Assembly (NCBI GenBank): GCA_018712785.1
Contig: DVGK01000160.1
Span: forward strand, 1-64,000
DNA from: Candidatus Choladousia intestinavium
Lineage (GTDB): Bacteria; Bacillota; Clostridia; Lachnospirales; Lachnospiraceae
Direction: 5' to 3'
Length of the DNA stretch: 64,000 nt
The translations under genes and the position numbers were made by a program. Below, piece after piece: positions 49,750 through 58,812 of this stretch. The notes below the pieces were generated by a model, which saw nothing but the letters and a program-made list of their open reading frames with translations, had not been told where the DNA came from and ran no database searches. Every line of letters begins with the position of its first letter. The first letter of the stretch is position 1.

Positions 49750-51687
49750 ATGATTATTACACTGAAGGATGGATCGAAGAAGGAGTACAGTCAGCCAATG
49801 TCCGTCATTGACATTGCCGCGGACATCAGCGAAGGGCTGGCAAGAGTGGCGACGGCCGGAGAGGTCGACGGGGAGACGGTGGATCTGCGGACGGTGCTGG
49901 ATCAGGACTGTCATCTTTCCATTCTCACCTTTGAGGATCCGGAGGGCGCGGGAGCCTTCAGGCATACGACTTCCCATATTATGGCGCAGGCCATTAAGAG
50001 ACTGTACCCCCAGGTGAAGCTGGCCATCGGGCCTTCCATTGCCGACGGCTTCTACTATGACGTGGACAGCGATACGCCTCTGACCACAGAAGACCTGGAG
50101 AAGATTGAGAAGGAAATGAAAAAAATTGTGAAGGAGGCGCTGCCCATCACTCGCTTCACAAAGCCCAGAGAAGAGGCGATCGCATACTTTAAAGAGAAAA
50201 ATGAACCTTATAAGGTAGAACTGATCGAGGATTTTCCGGAGGGAGAGGAGATCAGCTTTTATCAGCAGGGAGAATTCGTGGATCTGTGCGCAGGACCTCA
50301 TTTGATGTCCACCAAGCCGGTGAAAGCCTTTAAGCTGACAAGCCTGGCCGGGGCATACTGGAGAGGCAGTGAGAAGAATAAGATGCTTACCAGAATCTAC
50401 GGAACCTCCTTTACCAAGAAAGCGGATTTGGACGCATATCTGACGCGGCTGGAGGAAGCGAAAAAGAGAGACCACAGGAAGCTTGGCAAGCAGCTGGGAC
50501 TGTTTATGATGCGGGAGGAAGGACCCGGATTCCCCTTCTTCCTTCCTAAGGGAATGGTGCTGAAAAACACGCTTCTGGATTACTGGAGAGAGATTCACAG
50601 GAAGGCAGGGTATGTGGAGATCTCCACTCCTATTATGTTAAGCCGTCATCTCTGGGAAACTTCCGGCCACTGGGATCATTATAAAGAAAATATGTACACC
50701 ACGGTGATTGATGATACAGATTTCGCCATCAAACCTATGAACTGTCCGGGAGGCATTCTGGTTTACCAGTCAGAGCCCCGTTCTTACCGGGATCTGCCTT
50801 TGAGAATGGGCGAGCTGGGACTGGTACACCGTCATGAGAAATCCGGACAGCTTCACGGCCTGATGAGAGTTCGCTGCTTCACCCAGGACGATGCCCATAT
50901 CTTTATGATGCCGGAGCAGATCCGGGACGAGATCAAAGGCGTAGCTAAGCTGATCGATGAGGTTTATCAGCTCTTCGGCTTTAAATATCACGTGGAGCTT
51001 TCCACAAGGCCGGAGGATTCCATGGGAAGCGATGAAGACTGGGAGATGGCTACAGAGGCTCTCAGGGGCGCCCTGGATGATCTTGGACTCCCCTATGTGG
51101 TAAACGAGGGTGACGGAGCTTTCTACGGGCCAAAGATTGATTTCCATCTGGAGGATTCTATCGGGAGAACCTGGCAGTGCGGAACCATCCAGCTTGATTT
51201 CCAGCTTCCGCTGCGGTTTAACTGCGAATACATCGGGGCAGACGGAGAGAAACACCGCCCCATTATGATTCACAGAGTGGCATTTGGCTCCATCGAGCGG
51301 TTTATCGGTATTCTTATAGAGCATTTCGCCGGAGCCTTCCCCACCTGGCTGGCGCCGGTTCAGGTAAAGATTCTGCCTATTTCCGATAAGCATATGGAAT
51401 ACGCCAGAAAGGTGGAGGATGCCCTTCTGGAAGAGGGAATCCGCTGTGAAGTGGATGCCAGGGCGGAAAAGATCGGATATAAAATCCGGGAGGCGCGTCT
51501 GGAAAAGGTTCCTTATATGCTGGTAGTCGGAGCGAAGGAGGAAGAGGAAGAGCTTGTATCTGTACGCAGCCGTTTTGCCGGGGATGAGGGACAGAAGAAG
51601 CTGAAGGATTTCATTTCAGACATAAAAGAGGAAATTTCTTCCAGAAAGATTCGGGAGACCGTGGCGGAGGAAGAACAGAAGGCGTGA
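49750..51687 (+). CDS. thrS: threonyl-tRNA synthetase
   Basis: TGS domain, HTTSHIMAQAIKRLYP, MNCPGGILVYQSEPRSYRDLPLRMGELG, HRVAFGSIERFIGILIEHFAGAFPTWLAPVQV. Confidence 0.97.
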   Translation: MIITLKDGSKKEYSQPMSVIDIAADISEGLARVATAGEVDGETVDLRTVLDQDCHLSILTFEDPEGAGAFRHTTSHIMAQAIKRLYPQVKLAIGPSIADGFYYDVDSDTPLTTEDLEKIEKEMKKIVKEALPITRFTKPREEAIAYFKEKNEPYKVELIEDFPEGEEISFYQQGEFVDLCAGPHLMSTKPVKAFKLTSLAGAYWRGSEKNKMLTRIYGTSFTKKADLDAYLTRLEEAKKRDHRKLGKQLGLFMMREEGPGFPFFLPKGMVLKNTLLDYWREIHRKAGYVEISTPIMLSRHLWETSGHWDHYKENMYTTVIDDTDFAIKPMNCPGGILVYQSEPRSYRDLPLRMGELGLVHRHEKSGQLHGLMRVRCFTQDDAHIFMMPEQIRDEIKGVAKLIDEVYQLFGFKYHVELSTRPEDSMGSDEDWEMATEALRGALDDLGLPYVVNEGDGAFYGPKIDFHLEDSIGRTWQCGTIQLDFQLPLRFNCEYIGADGEKHRPIMIHRVAFGSIERFIGILIEHFAGAFPTWLAPVQVKILPISDKHMEYARKVEDALLEEGIRCEVDARAEKIGYKIREARLEKVPYMLVVGAKEEEEELVSVRSRFAGDEGQKKLKDFISDIKEEISSRKIRETVAEEEQKA

Positions 51688-51731
51688 AAATTGCCGGCGT
51701 CTGAATAAAAATTAAAAATTCGCAGATACTA

Positions 51732-51800
51732 CCTTATGGAACGGAAGGCGCGGCATCCCTGAATAGGGAAGGCCGCAGGTTCCAGGATAAAATAAGGAGG
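51732..51800 (+). promoter_or_regulatory. structured leader that can pair with the SD of the DUF1540 gene
   Basis: Nested stems CCTTAT/ATAAGG, GGAAC/GTTCC, GCGGC/GCCGC, TCCCT-gaat-AGGGA; SD AAGGAGG at 51794-51800. Confidence 0.55.
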
Positions 51801-51807
51801 TATTAGG

Positions 51808-52119
51808 ATGCCGGCTTTAGTATGTTCCGCACAGAACTGTGTCTACAACAACGCGATGTACTGCAGCAGAGGAGATATCCGGGTTGGAGGCGCCAACGCG
51901 TCAGTCTGCCAGGATACCTGCTGCGAAAGCTTTCAGGAAAGAAAGATTGAGAGCATGAAGAGCTCCATGGGGACGCCCTCCACGGAGACAAAGATTGACT
52001 GTGAGGCAAAGAACTGCAAGTATAACAAGGGCTGCGAATGCCACGCGGGTCATGTGGATATTTCAGGAGCTGCAGCCTGCCGCTGCGAGGAGACGGAATG
52101 CGTCACCTTCCAGGGATAA
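51808..52119 (+). CDS. DUF1540 domain protein, Cys-rich (two repeats)
   Basis: LVCSAQNCVYNNAMYCSRGDIRVGGANASVCQDTCCESF and DCEAKNCKYNKGCECHAGHVDISGAAACRCEETECVTF. Confidence 0.85.
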   Translation: MPALVCSAQNCVYNNAMYCSRGDIRVGGANASVCQDTCCESFQERKIESMKSSMGTPSTETKIDCEAKNCKYNKGCECHAGHVDISGAAACRCEETECVTFQG

Positions 52120-52171
52120 AAGCTTCCGGGCGTTTGGCCCGCCGAGGAATAAAAGTTCCGGGAAAAAAAGA

Positions 52172-52200
52172 TTGACAGGAACTGCCTTATGTGCTAATCT
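52172..52200 (+). promoter_or_regulatory. candidate promoter of the infC operon
   Basis: TTGACA - 17 bp - TAATCT. Confidence 0.55.
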
Positions 52201-52204
52201 TACA

Positions 52205-52373
52205 AAGGTATGATTAACAGGAAAGCAGAGTATCCACTCTCACCCTGGCACATAAGGCAGTGACCAGCGGTTTATATTGGGGACGGAGTCATCCCTGGCA
52301 TCGTAAGAAAGCCATGCCGGGATTCTGTGTCCTGATGTGAGATTAAGTGGATAACTATGTTATCCACTTTTTT
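52205..52373 (+). ncRNA. ribosomal protein (L20-type) leader/attenuator upstream of infC-rpmI-rplT
   Basis: Terminator AAGTGGATAAC-tat-GTTATCCACTTTTTT (52345-52373); early TATCCACTCTCAC (52231-52243) can pair with GTGAG-atta-AGTGGATA (52337-52353) as antiterminator. Confidence 0.75.
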
Positions 52374-52380
52374 ATTCATG

Positions 52381-52415
52381 ACAATAGAAAACTTGCGGAG
52401 CGTGTTTTCTATTGT
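52381..52415. repeat. perfect 12-bp inverted repeat between the leader terminator and infC
   Basis: ACAATAGAAAAC-ttgcggagcgt-GTTTTCTATTGT. Confidence 0.8.
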
Positions 52416-52479
52416 TCGGGACAATCAGAAAGTCTCAGGATGGGATTTCTGTTGTATCAATGTGTGGAGGTGCAGTACA

Positions 52480-52986
52480 ATTAGCGAATTAATGATTAAC
52501 GAACAGATCCGGGACCGGGAGGTCCGTGTAATTGGTGAGAACGGAGAGCAGCTTGGAATCATGTCAGCGAGAGATGCGATGAAGCTTGCGAGGGAAGCAG
52601 AGCTTGACCTTGTTAAAATCGCGCCGACGGCCAAACCGCCGGTCTGCAAGATCATCGATTACGGAAAGTATCGTTATGAGCTGGCAAGAAAGGAAAAGGA
52701 AGCCAGGAAGAAGCAGAAGATCATTGAGATCAAAGAAGTCCGGCTGTCGCCAAACATTGATGTAAACGACCTGAATACCAAGATAAACAATGCCAGAAAG
52801 TTTATCACCAAGGGAAACAAGGTAAAGGTAACACTGCGTTTCAGAGGCCGGGAGATGGCCCATATGCAGGCCAGCAGGCATATTCTGGATGATTTTGCCA
52901 AGCAGCTTGAAGATATCGCGGTCATTGATAAGCCGATTAAGCAGGAAGGCAGAAGCCTGACTCTATTTTTGGGAGAGAAACGCTGA
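52480..52986 (+). CDS. infC: translation initiation factor IF-3 with probable AUU start
   Basis: ISELMINEQIRDREVRVIGENGEQLG; ATT at 52480 preceded by GGAGG at 52466-52470. Confidence 0.92.
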   Translation: MSELMINEQIRDREVRVIGENGEQLGIMSARDAMKLAREAELDLVKIAPTAKPPVCKIIDYGKYRYELARKEKEARKKQKIIEIKEVRLSPNIDVNDLNTKINNARKFITKGNKVKVTLRFRGREMAHMQASRHILDDFAKQLEDIAVIDKPIKQEGRSLTLFLGEKR

Positions 52987-53013
52987 CTATTTTAAATAAG
53001 GAGGAACATTGAG

Positions 53014-53211
53014 ATGCCGAAAATGAAAACCAGCAGAGCAGCTGCAAAACGCTTCAAAAAAACAGGAACAGGTTTATTAAAGAGAAGCAAAGCTTATAAA
53101 AGCCATATCTTAACCAAAAAGTCTACAAAGAGAAAGAGAAATCTGAGAAAGGCAGCGATCACAGACTCTACCAATGCTCAGAACATGAAGAAGATTTTAC
53201 CGTATTTATAA
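53014..53211 (+). CDS. rpmI: 50S ribosomal protein L35
   Basis: [20 protein letters not shown]. Confidence 0.98.
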   Translation: MPKMKTSRAAAKRFKKTGTGLLKRSKAYKSHILTKKSTKRKRNLRKAAITDSTNAQNMKKILPYL

Positions 53212-53236
53212 GAACTGGCGAAGGAGGAAATAAGAC

Positions 53237-53593
53237 ATGGCAAGAATTAAAGGCGGCATGAACGCTAAGAAGAAACATAACCGGGTATTAAAACTGGCAA
53301 AAGGATACAGAGGAGCAAGATCTAAGCAGTACCGTATCGCGAAGCAGTCTGTAATGCGCGCGCTCACTACCGCGTACGCGGGAAGAAAGCAGAAAAAGCG
53401 TCAGTACAGACAGCTTTGGATTGCTCGTATTAACGCGGCGGCACGTCTGAACGGTCTTTCTTACAGCCGTTTTATGTACGGACTGAAGCTGGCAGGCGTA
53501 GAGCTGAACCGCAAGGTGCTGGCTGATATGGCTGTCAATGACGCGGCCGGATTCGCTACGCTGGCTGAACTGGCAAAGACAAAGCTGGCATAA
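53237..53593 (+). CDS. rplT: 50S ribosomal protein L20
   Basis: [33 protein letters not shown]. Confidence 0.98.
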   Translation: MARIKGGMNAKKKHNRVLKLAKGYRGARSKQYRIAKQSVMRALTTAYAGRKQKKRQYRQLWIARINAAARLNGLSYSRFMYGLKLAGVELNRKVLADMAVNDAAGFATLAELAKTKLA

Positions 53594-53623
53594 GGAGAAT
53601 GTATGCAGGGGCGCTGTGCAGAG

Positions 53624-53665
53624 AGATTTCTGCTGTTGTGAAAGAACAGCGGCAGTTTTTCTGCC
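53624..53665 (+). terminator. terminator after rplT
   Basis: CTGCTGTTgtgaaagAACAGCGGCAGTTTTT; approximate coordinates. Confidence 0.55.
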
Positions 53666-53690
53666 CGGCAGCCCTTTTTTGCTTTTTATA

Positions 53691-53766
53691 TTGAAGGTAC
53701 TTTCGGAAAAGTGGTATAATGTGAATACTGGGTGAATGCAAGCGAAGCGCAGTATGAGGTTAGTGA
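53691..53766 (+). promoter_or_regulatory. promoter plus leader element, copy 2 of the sequence shared with prs
   Basis: TTGAAG-18 bp-TATAAT then GTGAATACTGGGTGAATGCAAGCGAAGCGCAGTATGAGGTTAGTG. Confidence 0.65.
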
Positions 53767-53864
53767 CCATGGAATAATACGGGCAGGGGATTTGATTTTT
53801 GCTGTGAGAGGCAGGGAGATCCCTTAAAAAATGACAAAACAGATTGACTAGATAACAGGAGGTA

Positions 53865-55541
53865 TTGGGGATGGAGAATACATATGTAATTGGACTGGAT
53901 TATGGAACCCTTTCGGCCAGGGCCGTGCTGGTACGCTGTCAGGATGGCCGGGTGGAGGCCACGGCAGTGAAGCCTTACCCTCACCAGGTGATGGATCAGA
54001 CGCTGCCGGACGGCAGGACAAAGCTGGGTGCCAACTGGGCACTGGAACATCCGGCGGATTATATTCTGGCTATGACGGAGACGGTCAGGGGCATCATGGA
54101 AGGCAAGGAAGATTTGAAAGATTCAGTGGTGGGAATCGGAATTGATTTTACTTCCTGCACTATCCTTCCGGTGGATGAGTCGGGAACCCCTCTCTGCTGT
54201 CTGCCGGAATATGAGAATCGTCCCCATGCGTATGCGAAGCTCTGGAAGCACCATGCGGCTCAGCCCCAGGCGGACCGGATCAATCAGGTTCTGGAGGAGC
54301 GGGGAGAGCTTCAGGGAATCCGCTATGGAGGCAAAATTTCCTCAGAGCTTCTTCTGCCAAAGGTGCTTCAGATTGTGGAAGAGGATCCGGAGATTTACCG
54401 GAGGGCAGACCAGATTCTGGAGGCGGGAGACTGGCTGACACAGACTCTTACGGGAGAGGGGCGGCGTTCCGGAAATATGGCCGGGTACAAGGCTATGTGG
54501 CTGCCGGAAAGCGGATATCCGGATAAAGAATTTCTCCGTCAGCTGCATCCGGAGCTGGAAAAGCTCGGGGAGACGAAGCTGCGGGGAGAGATGGTCCTTA
54601 TGGGACAGCCGGCAGGCTTCCTGACGAAAGAATGGGCGGAAAAGCTGGGGCTTCCTGAGGGAATCACAGTGGCTCCGGCTGTTATTGATTCTCATTCGGG
54701 ACTGCCGGGAAGCGGGGTGTCCAGAAAAGACCAGATGATGATGGTGGTGGGAACATCCAGCGTTCTTCTGGCTCTTTCCGAGAAGCCGTTTGCCAGAGAA
54801 GGCGTGGTCAGCGGTATTAAAGGAGGCATTGTGCCGGGATACTATGCCCTGGAATCCGGACTTGCCGCAGTGGGAGATATGCTGGGGTGGTTTGTAGACC
54901 AGGCAGTGCCGGAGACGTACGCCAAGGCGGCCAGAGAGCAGGGAATGAACCTCCACTCTTATCTGACGGAAAAGGCGTCGGAATTAAAACCGGGACAGAG
55001 CGGCCTGGTGGCCCTTGACTGGTGGAACGGGAATAAAACGCCTTTTGTGGACGGACGTCTCTCGGGAGTGCTGGCAGGGTGTACGCTGGGGACGAAGCCG
55101 GAAGAAATTTACCGGGCTCTCATCGAAGCTACTGCCTTTGGAACCAGAAGGATCGTAGATCTGTACGAGGAGGCCGGGGCCCGGATTGAAGAGATTATCG
55201 CCAGCGGCGGCATTGCGGAGAAGAATCCTTTGTTCCTGCAGATTTACGCGGATGTGTTGGGAAAGAAAATACGGGTGTCCGCCACAGAGCAGACGGCTGC
55301 AGTGGGCTCGGCGATCTATGCTTCCGTGGCGGCCGGAGCGGACCGGGGCGGCTACGGCACTCTGGGCGAGGCTGTGGAGAAGATGAGCCGGATTCACGAA
55401 AAGGCGTATCTTCCGGACGCGGGGAACGGAAAGATCTACGATGAGATCTATGCTCTCTACAGGGAGCTTTCCGGAATGTTTGATCCGGGAAAGAATACGG
55501 TTATGGCTAAGCTTCTGAAGCTGAAGAGTGAAAATAAATAA
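53865..55541 (+). CDS. ribulokinase-like FGGY carbohydrate kinase
   Basis: YVIGLDYGTLSARAVLV, GIDFTSCTILPVDESGTPL, GNKTPFVDGRLSGVLAGCTLGTKPEEIYRALIEATAFGTRRIV. Confidence 0.88.
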   Translation: MGMENTYVIGLDYGTLSARAVLVRCQDGRVEATAVKPYPHQVMDQTLPDGRTKLGANWALEHPADYILAMTETVRGIMEGKEDLKDSVVGIGIDFTSCTILPVDESGTPLCCLPEYENRPHAYAKLWKHHAAQPQADRINQVLEERGELQGIRYGGKISSELLLPKVLQIVEEDPEIYRRADQILEAGDWLTQTLTGEGRRSGNMAGYKAMWLPESGYPDKEFLRQLHPELEKLGETKLRGEMVLMGQPAGFLTKEWAEKLGLPEGITVAPAVIDSHSGLPGSGVSRKDQMMMVVGTSSVLLALSEKPFAREGVVSGIKGGIVPGYYALESGLAAVGDMLGWFVDQAVPETYAKAAREQGMNLHSYLTEKASELKPGQSGLVALDWWNGNKTPFVDGRLSGVLAGCTLGTKPEEIYRALIEATAFGTRRIVDLYEEAGARIEEIIASGGIAEKNPLFLQIYADVLGKKIRVSATEQTAAVGSAIYASVAAGADRGGYGTLGEAVEKMSRIHEKAYLPDAGNGKIYDEIYALYRELSGMFDPGKNTVMAKLLKLKSENK

Positions 55542-55556
55542 GAGAGAAAGTGGATC

Positions 55557-55584
55557 TGACCCGGAGCGGCTGCTCCGGGTCAGT
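55557..55584. terminator. 12-bp hairpin between convergent kinase and aldolase genes
   Basis: CTGACCCGGAGC-ggct-GCTCCGGGTCAG; weak T-tract. Confidence 0.6.
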
Positions 55585-55616
55585 TGTGTATCTATACAGA
55601 AATAATTTGAGGCGAA

Positions 55617-56486
55617 TTACAGTCTGTAGTACTGCATCTTGTCTGCGTCGTCAAAGAGATCGATCTTCTGGCAGATGACTTCCTTCATAGCGCCGATGGC
55701 GTCTACATACAGCTCAAAGGGCTCTCTGACCTTCTTGTCGTTTGCCAGGGTGATTCGCAGTCTCTGGTAGAAGGCATCCTTGATATCGGAAGAAATATTG
55801 ATCTTGTTGATGCCTCTCTTTACGGATTCAGCGATTTCGCTGTCGGGATTTCCGGAACCGCCATGGAGCACCAAAGGGATGGAAACCAGGGACTTGATCT
55901 CAGAGAGAAGATCCTGCTTCAGCTCCGGTTTGAAATCCTTGGGATACAGACCATGGGCTGTACCGATGGCTACCGCCAGAGCGTCTACGCCGGTTTCCTC
56001 AACAAACTTCTTTGCGTCTGCCGGAACGGTGTAGATGATATCGTCCGTGCCGCCTTCGGTATCTCCGTCTGTAGTACCGATGGTTCCAAGCTCAGCTTCA
56101 ACGGAAACTCCCAGTGGGTGAGCAAAAGCTACTACTTTCTTTGTGATAGCGATGTTGTCTTCAAAGGACATATGAGAAGCGTCGATCATAACGGAGGTAA
56201 AACCGTCCCGGATGGCGCGCTCGATCTGTGCATACTCTCCGCCGTGATCCAGGTGAATGGCCATGGGAACGCGGGAATCGTTCGCGGCTTTAATACACTG
56301 AGCGATAAACGCGTCTCCCTGGAATGCCAGTTCATTGGGGTGGATGGCAAGGATCACAGGCGCCTTCTTCTCCTCGCAGCACTCAATCACTGCTTTTAAA
56401 ATCTGACCTGTACCAATATTAAATGCGGGTACAGCAAAATTGTGATCATTCGCCACTGACAGTACATCGGCCATGTTCATTAACAT
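55617..56486 (-). CDS. class II fructose/tagatose-bisphosphate aldolase family protein
   Basis: VPMAIHLDHGGEYAQIERAIRDGFTSVMIDASHMSFEDNIAITKKVVAFAH, VEAELGTIGTTDGD, LHGGSGNPDSEI. Confidence 0.92.
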   Translation of the reverse strand: MLMNMADVLSVANDHNFAVPAFNIGTGQILKAVIECCEEKKAPVILAIHPNELAFQGDAFIAQCIKAANDSRVPMAIHLDHGGEYAQIERAIRDGFTSVMIDASHMSFEDNIAITKKVVAFAHPLGVSVEAELGTIGTTDGDTEGGTDDIIYTVPADAKKFVEETGVDALAVAIGTAHGLYPKDFKPELKQDLLSEIKSLVSIPLVLHGGSGNPDSEIAESVKRGINKINISSDIKDAFYQRLRITLANDKKVREPFELYVDAIGAMKEVICQKIDLFDDADKMQYYRL

Positions 56487-56646
56487 AATAAGTATCCTCC
56501 TTAGATGAAATAAATTTTAATTCAAAAATATTATAGTAAAGAAACTTGCATATGGCAAGAAATATAGATGAAATCCTCTCAGAATCCGGAAAGATGATGT
56601 ATAAAAAGTCCTGGGGATTCTGCCTCGGAACAATCCGGTCAGACGG

Positions 56647-57504
56647 TTACATACTTTCGGCGATCGCTTTCAGATTAGCCAGGCCTTCCACCGCCAGGGC
56701 TTCTCCGCTTTCTGCCAGTTTTCTCCAGATGGCGCAGTTCCCGGCCAGCTCTTCAAATTTCGGGTCAAAAGATTCAATTACAAGGGGGCCCTCATATCCG
56801 ATATCATGGACAGCCTGGAAAAATTCTCTGAAGGGAACCAGGCCGGTTCCGGGAATTCCCCGGTCGTTTTCATTTACATGAATGTATCCCAGATATTCTT
56901 TTCCGCAGGTTTCCACTGCTCCACGGAAGCTTTTTTCCTCCCGGATCATATGGAAGCAGTCCAGATGAACCTTCATATTTCCGGTGCCCACGTCCTTGCA
57001 GAACTGGACTGCGTCAGAGGCGATATTCAGGAAATGGGTCTCAAAGCGGTTGACGCACTCAACGCAGATCATAACATCGCCCGTCTCCTTGGCGTACCGG
57101 GCGGATTCACGCATAGACTCAACGCCCCATTCCCATTCCTGCTCCGTGCGGGGTTTCTTGGTAAGATAACCCCAGCCGGCATAATTTACGCCGCCTAAAA
57201 GGGGTGAACCAAGCTCGTTGCAGATATCAATGGCTTTCTTTACTGCCTGCACGCCGGCTTTTCGGATCTGGGGATCCGGAGAGATGGGATTTGTCTCCAG
57301 GGTCAGGGTTGTAGTACACACGCAGTCCATGCCTACCCGTTCCAGCTCCTTTTTAACTGCCTCGGTGGGGAATCTAAAGGGATTGGAAATGGCGAAATCG
57401 ACTACCTCAAATCCGATATCTTTGGCTTTCTGAATAATCCAGAGATCCTTTTCGCTGAAATTTTCAGCCCAGATAAAGCTGTCTACTCCAAACTTAAAAT
57501 ACAT
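56647..57504 (-). CDS. sugar phosphate isomerase/epimerase (TIM barrel, tagatose/psicose 3-epimerase-like)
   Basis: KFGVDSFIWAENFSEKD, DVMICVECVNRFETHFLN, VHLDCFHMIREEKSFRGAVETCG, YIHVNENDRGIPGTGLVPF. Confidence 0.85.
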   Translation of the reverse strand: MYFKFGVDSFIWAENFSEKDLWIIQKAKDIGFEVVDFAISNPFRFPTEAVKKELERVGMDCVCTTTLTLETNPISPDPQIRKAGVQAVKKAIDICNELGSPLLGGVNYAGWGYLTKKPRTEQEWEWGVESMRESARYAKETGDVMICVECVNRFETHFLNIASDAVQFCKDVGTGNMKVHLDCFHMIREEKSFRGAVETCGKEYLGYIHVNENDRGIPGTGLVPFREFFQAVHDIGYEGPLVIESFDPKFEELAGNCAIWRKLAESGEALAVEGLANLKAIAESM

Positions 57505-57557
57505 AGAAACTCCTTTCTTTCGGTGTTGTTTATAATCGTCTTTGTCTGTAGAGCGTT

Positions 57558-58763
57558 CTATACAGTAGCGGGAACGGCAGGATTATTGTTGGCGAAGTTC
57601 TGAAGAATGACCAGAGGCTCATAGGAGCTGGTATTGCGGATGCAGATGCCCTTCTTTGCTGCCTGTTCGCTCACGAAATACTCGTCTCCGGAAATATCGC
57701 CGTAGCGCAGCATTCCGGGAGCTTCGCATTCAAAGACTCCGAAGGTTCCATGGCCCTGAACCACCAGAGCGCAGTAGCAGGCCTGATCGGTGAGCGTTAC
57801 CTGAGCTCCCGGCGCCACGGTTACCTCTTTTGCGGCAATCCATTCGTTGGCGTAGGCAACCCACGCCTCCTGCAGTCCTTCCTGGGTATTTTCCAGAGGC
57901 TTCGGCGCCCGGAAATAAACTTCCTTATAATCCTTCCTGGTACTCTCTTCCCAGTTGATTTGAGCGAAGATGGCTTCCAGATCATCCTTCTCCGCTTCCG
58001 GAGCGCAGTCTGTCAGAAGATTGTGAGGATTTACCTCTCCCATGGTGACGTTTTCCATAATGGTATTGACATCGCTGTTCCACTGAGGCTCATAGGTAAC
58101 CACGGAAGCGGGCGCGTGAATCACTCCTGCCGGCGTATACCATCCGGTTCCAAGCTGAATCCGGTAGGCTCTGGAAAGCTCCGTGATCCGGTTGTCTTTA
58201 ATATCATAATTTCTCAGGCATTCCATAACCTCTTCTTTCGTAGTAGAAGGATCGAATCCGAAATAGGTCAGTGGGAATCTGCCAAGATAAGAGTTGTACT
58301 GTCTCGGGAAATAATACGCCTCCGGTTTTCCGTGCATTCCGATTTTCTGCGCTCTTTCTTCTGTAAGATGCAGGTGATGGAACAGAGGCTTGTCATAGTC
58401 GTAAAGCTTCGCGAAGGCCGGCCAGGTGCCATATTTCTCCATAAGCGTGTCGCCTAAAAGCTCCGCACCCAGCTCTTCTACATAATCCTTTAGAAGCGAC
58501 TGCTCTTTTGTAGCCGCGTCTTCCAGTACATAGCTCATTCCTTCTGTCTCTCCAGTCTTGGGACCGTTAAGAGCCTTGGCCAGAGAACCGAGCCATCGCT
58601 CGCAGATTCCGCCCCGGTCCATGCCCAGGGCATAATAATCATCCGGATGGAGACGCAGGCGGCGGCCGGGCTCGTTAAATCCTCTTGGCACCCAGGTGGG
58701 CATCAGATGAAGCACGCCTTCCCCCTTCTGAAATACACTTCTTATCTTCTCTTTGCAAGACAT
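57558..58763 (-). CDS. cupin-type protein, possibly sugar(-phosphate) isomerase-like
   Basis: GWYTPAGVIHAPASVVTYEPQW and C-terminal cupin-like GHGTFGVFECEAPGMLRYGDISGDEYFV; distant mannose-6-phosphate isomerase-like organization. Confidence 0.55.
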   Translation of the reverse strand: MSCKEKIRSVFQKGEGVLHLMPTWVPRGFNEPGRRLRLHPDDYYALGMDRGGICERWLGSLAKALNGPKTGETEGMSYVLEDAATKEQSLLKDYVEELGAELLGDTLMEKYGTWPAFAKLYDYDKPLFHHLHLTEERAQKIGMHGKPEAYYFPRQYNSYLGRFPLTYFGFDPSTTKEEVMECLRNYDIKDNRITELSRAYRIQLGTGWYTPAGVIHAPASVVTYEPQWNSDVNTIMENVTMGEVNPHNLLTDCAPEAEKDDLEAIFAQINWEESTRKDYKEVYFRAPKPLENTQEGLQEAWVAYANEWIAAKEVTVAPGAQVTLTDQACYCALVVQGHGTFGVFECEAPGMLRYGDISGDEYFVSEQAAKKGICIRNTSSYEPLVILQNFANNNPAVPATV

Positions 58764-58812
58764 GGTAATCCCTCCTTACGTCGTTGGTTTTGCAAGTATC
58801 TGTGTCTGCTTT

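Noticed and set aside
52346-52368. DnaA boxes in AGTGGATAAC...GTTATCCACT
   Set aside because: Each arm has a mismatch and the dyad is fully explained as the infC leader terminator.
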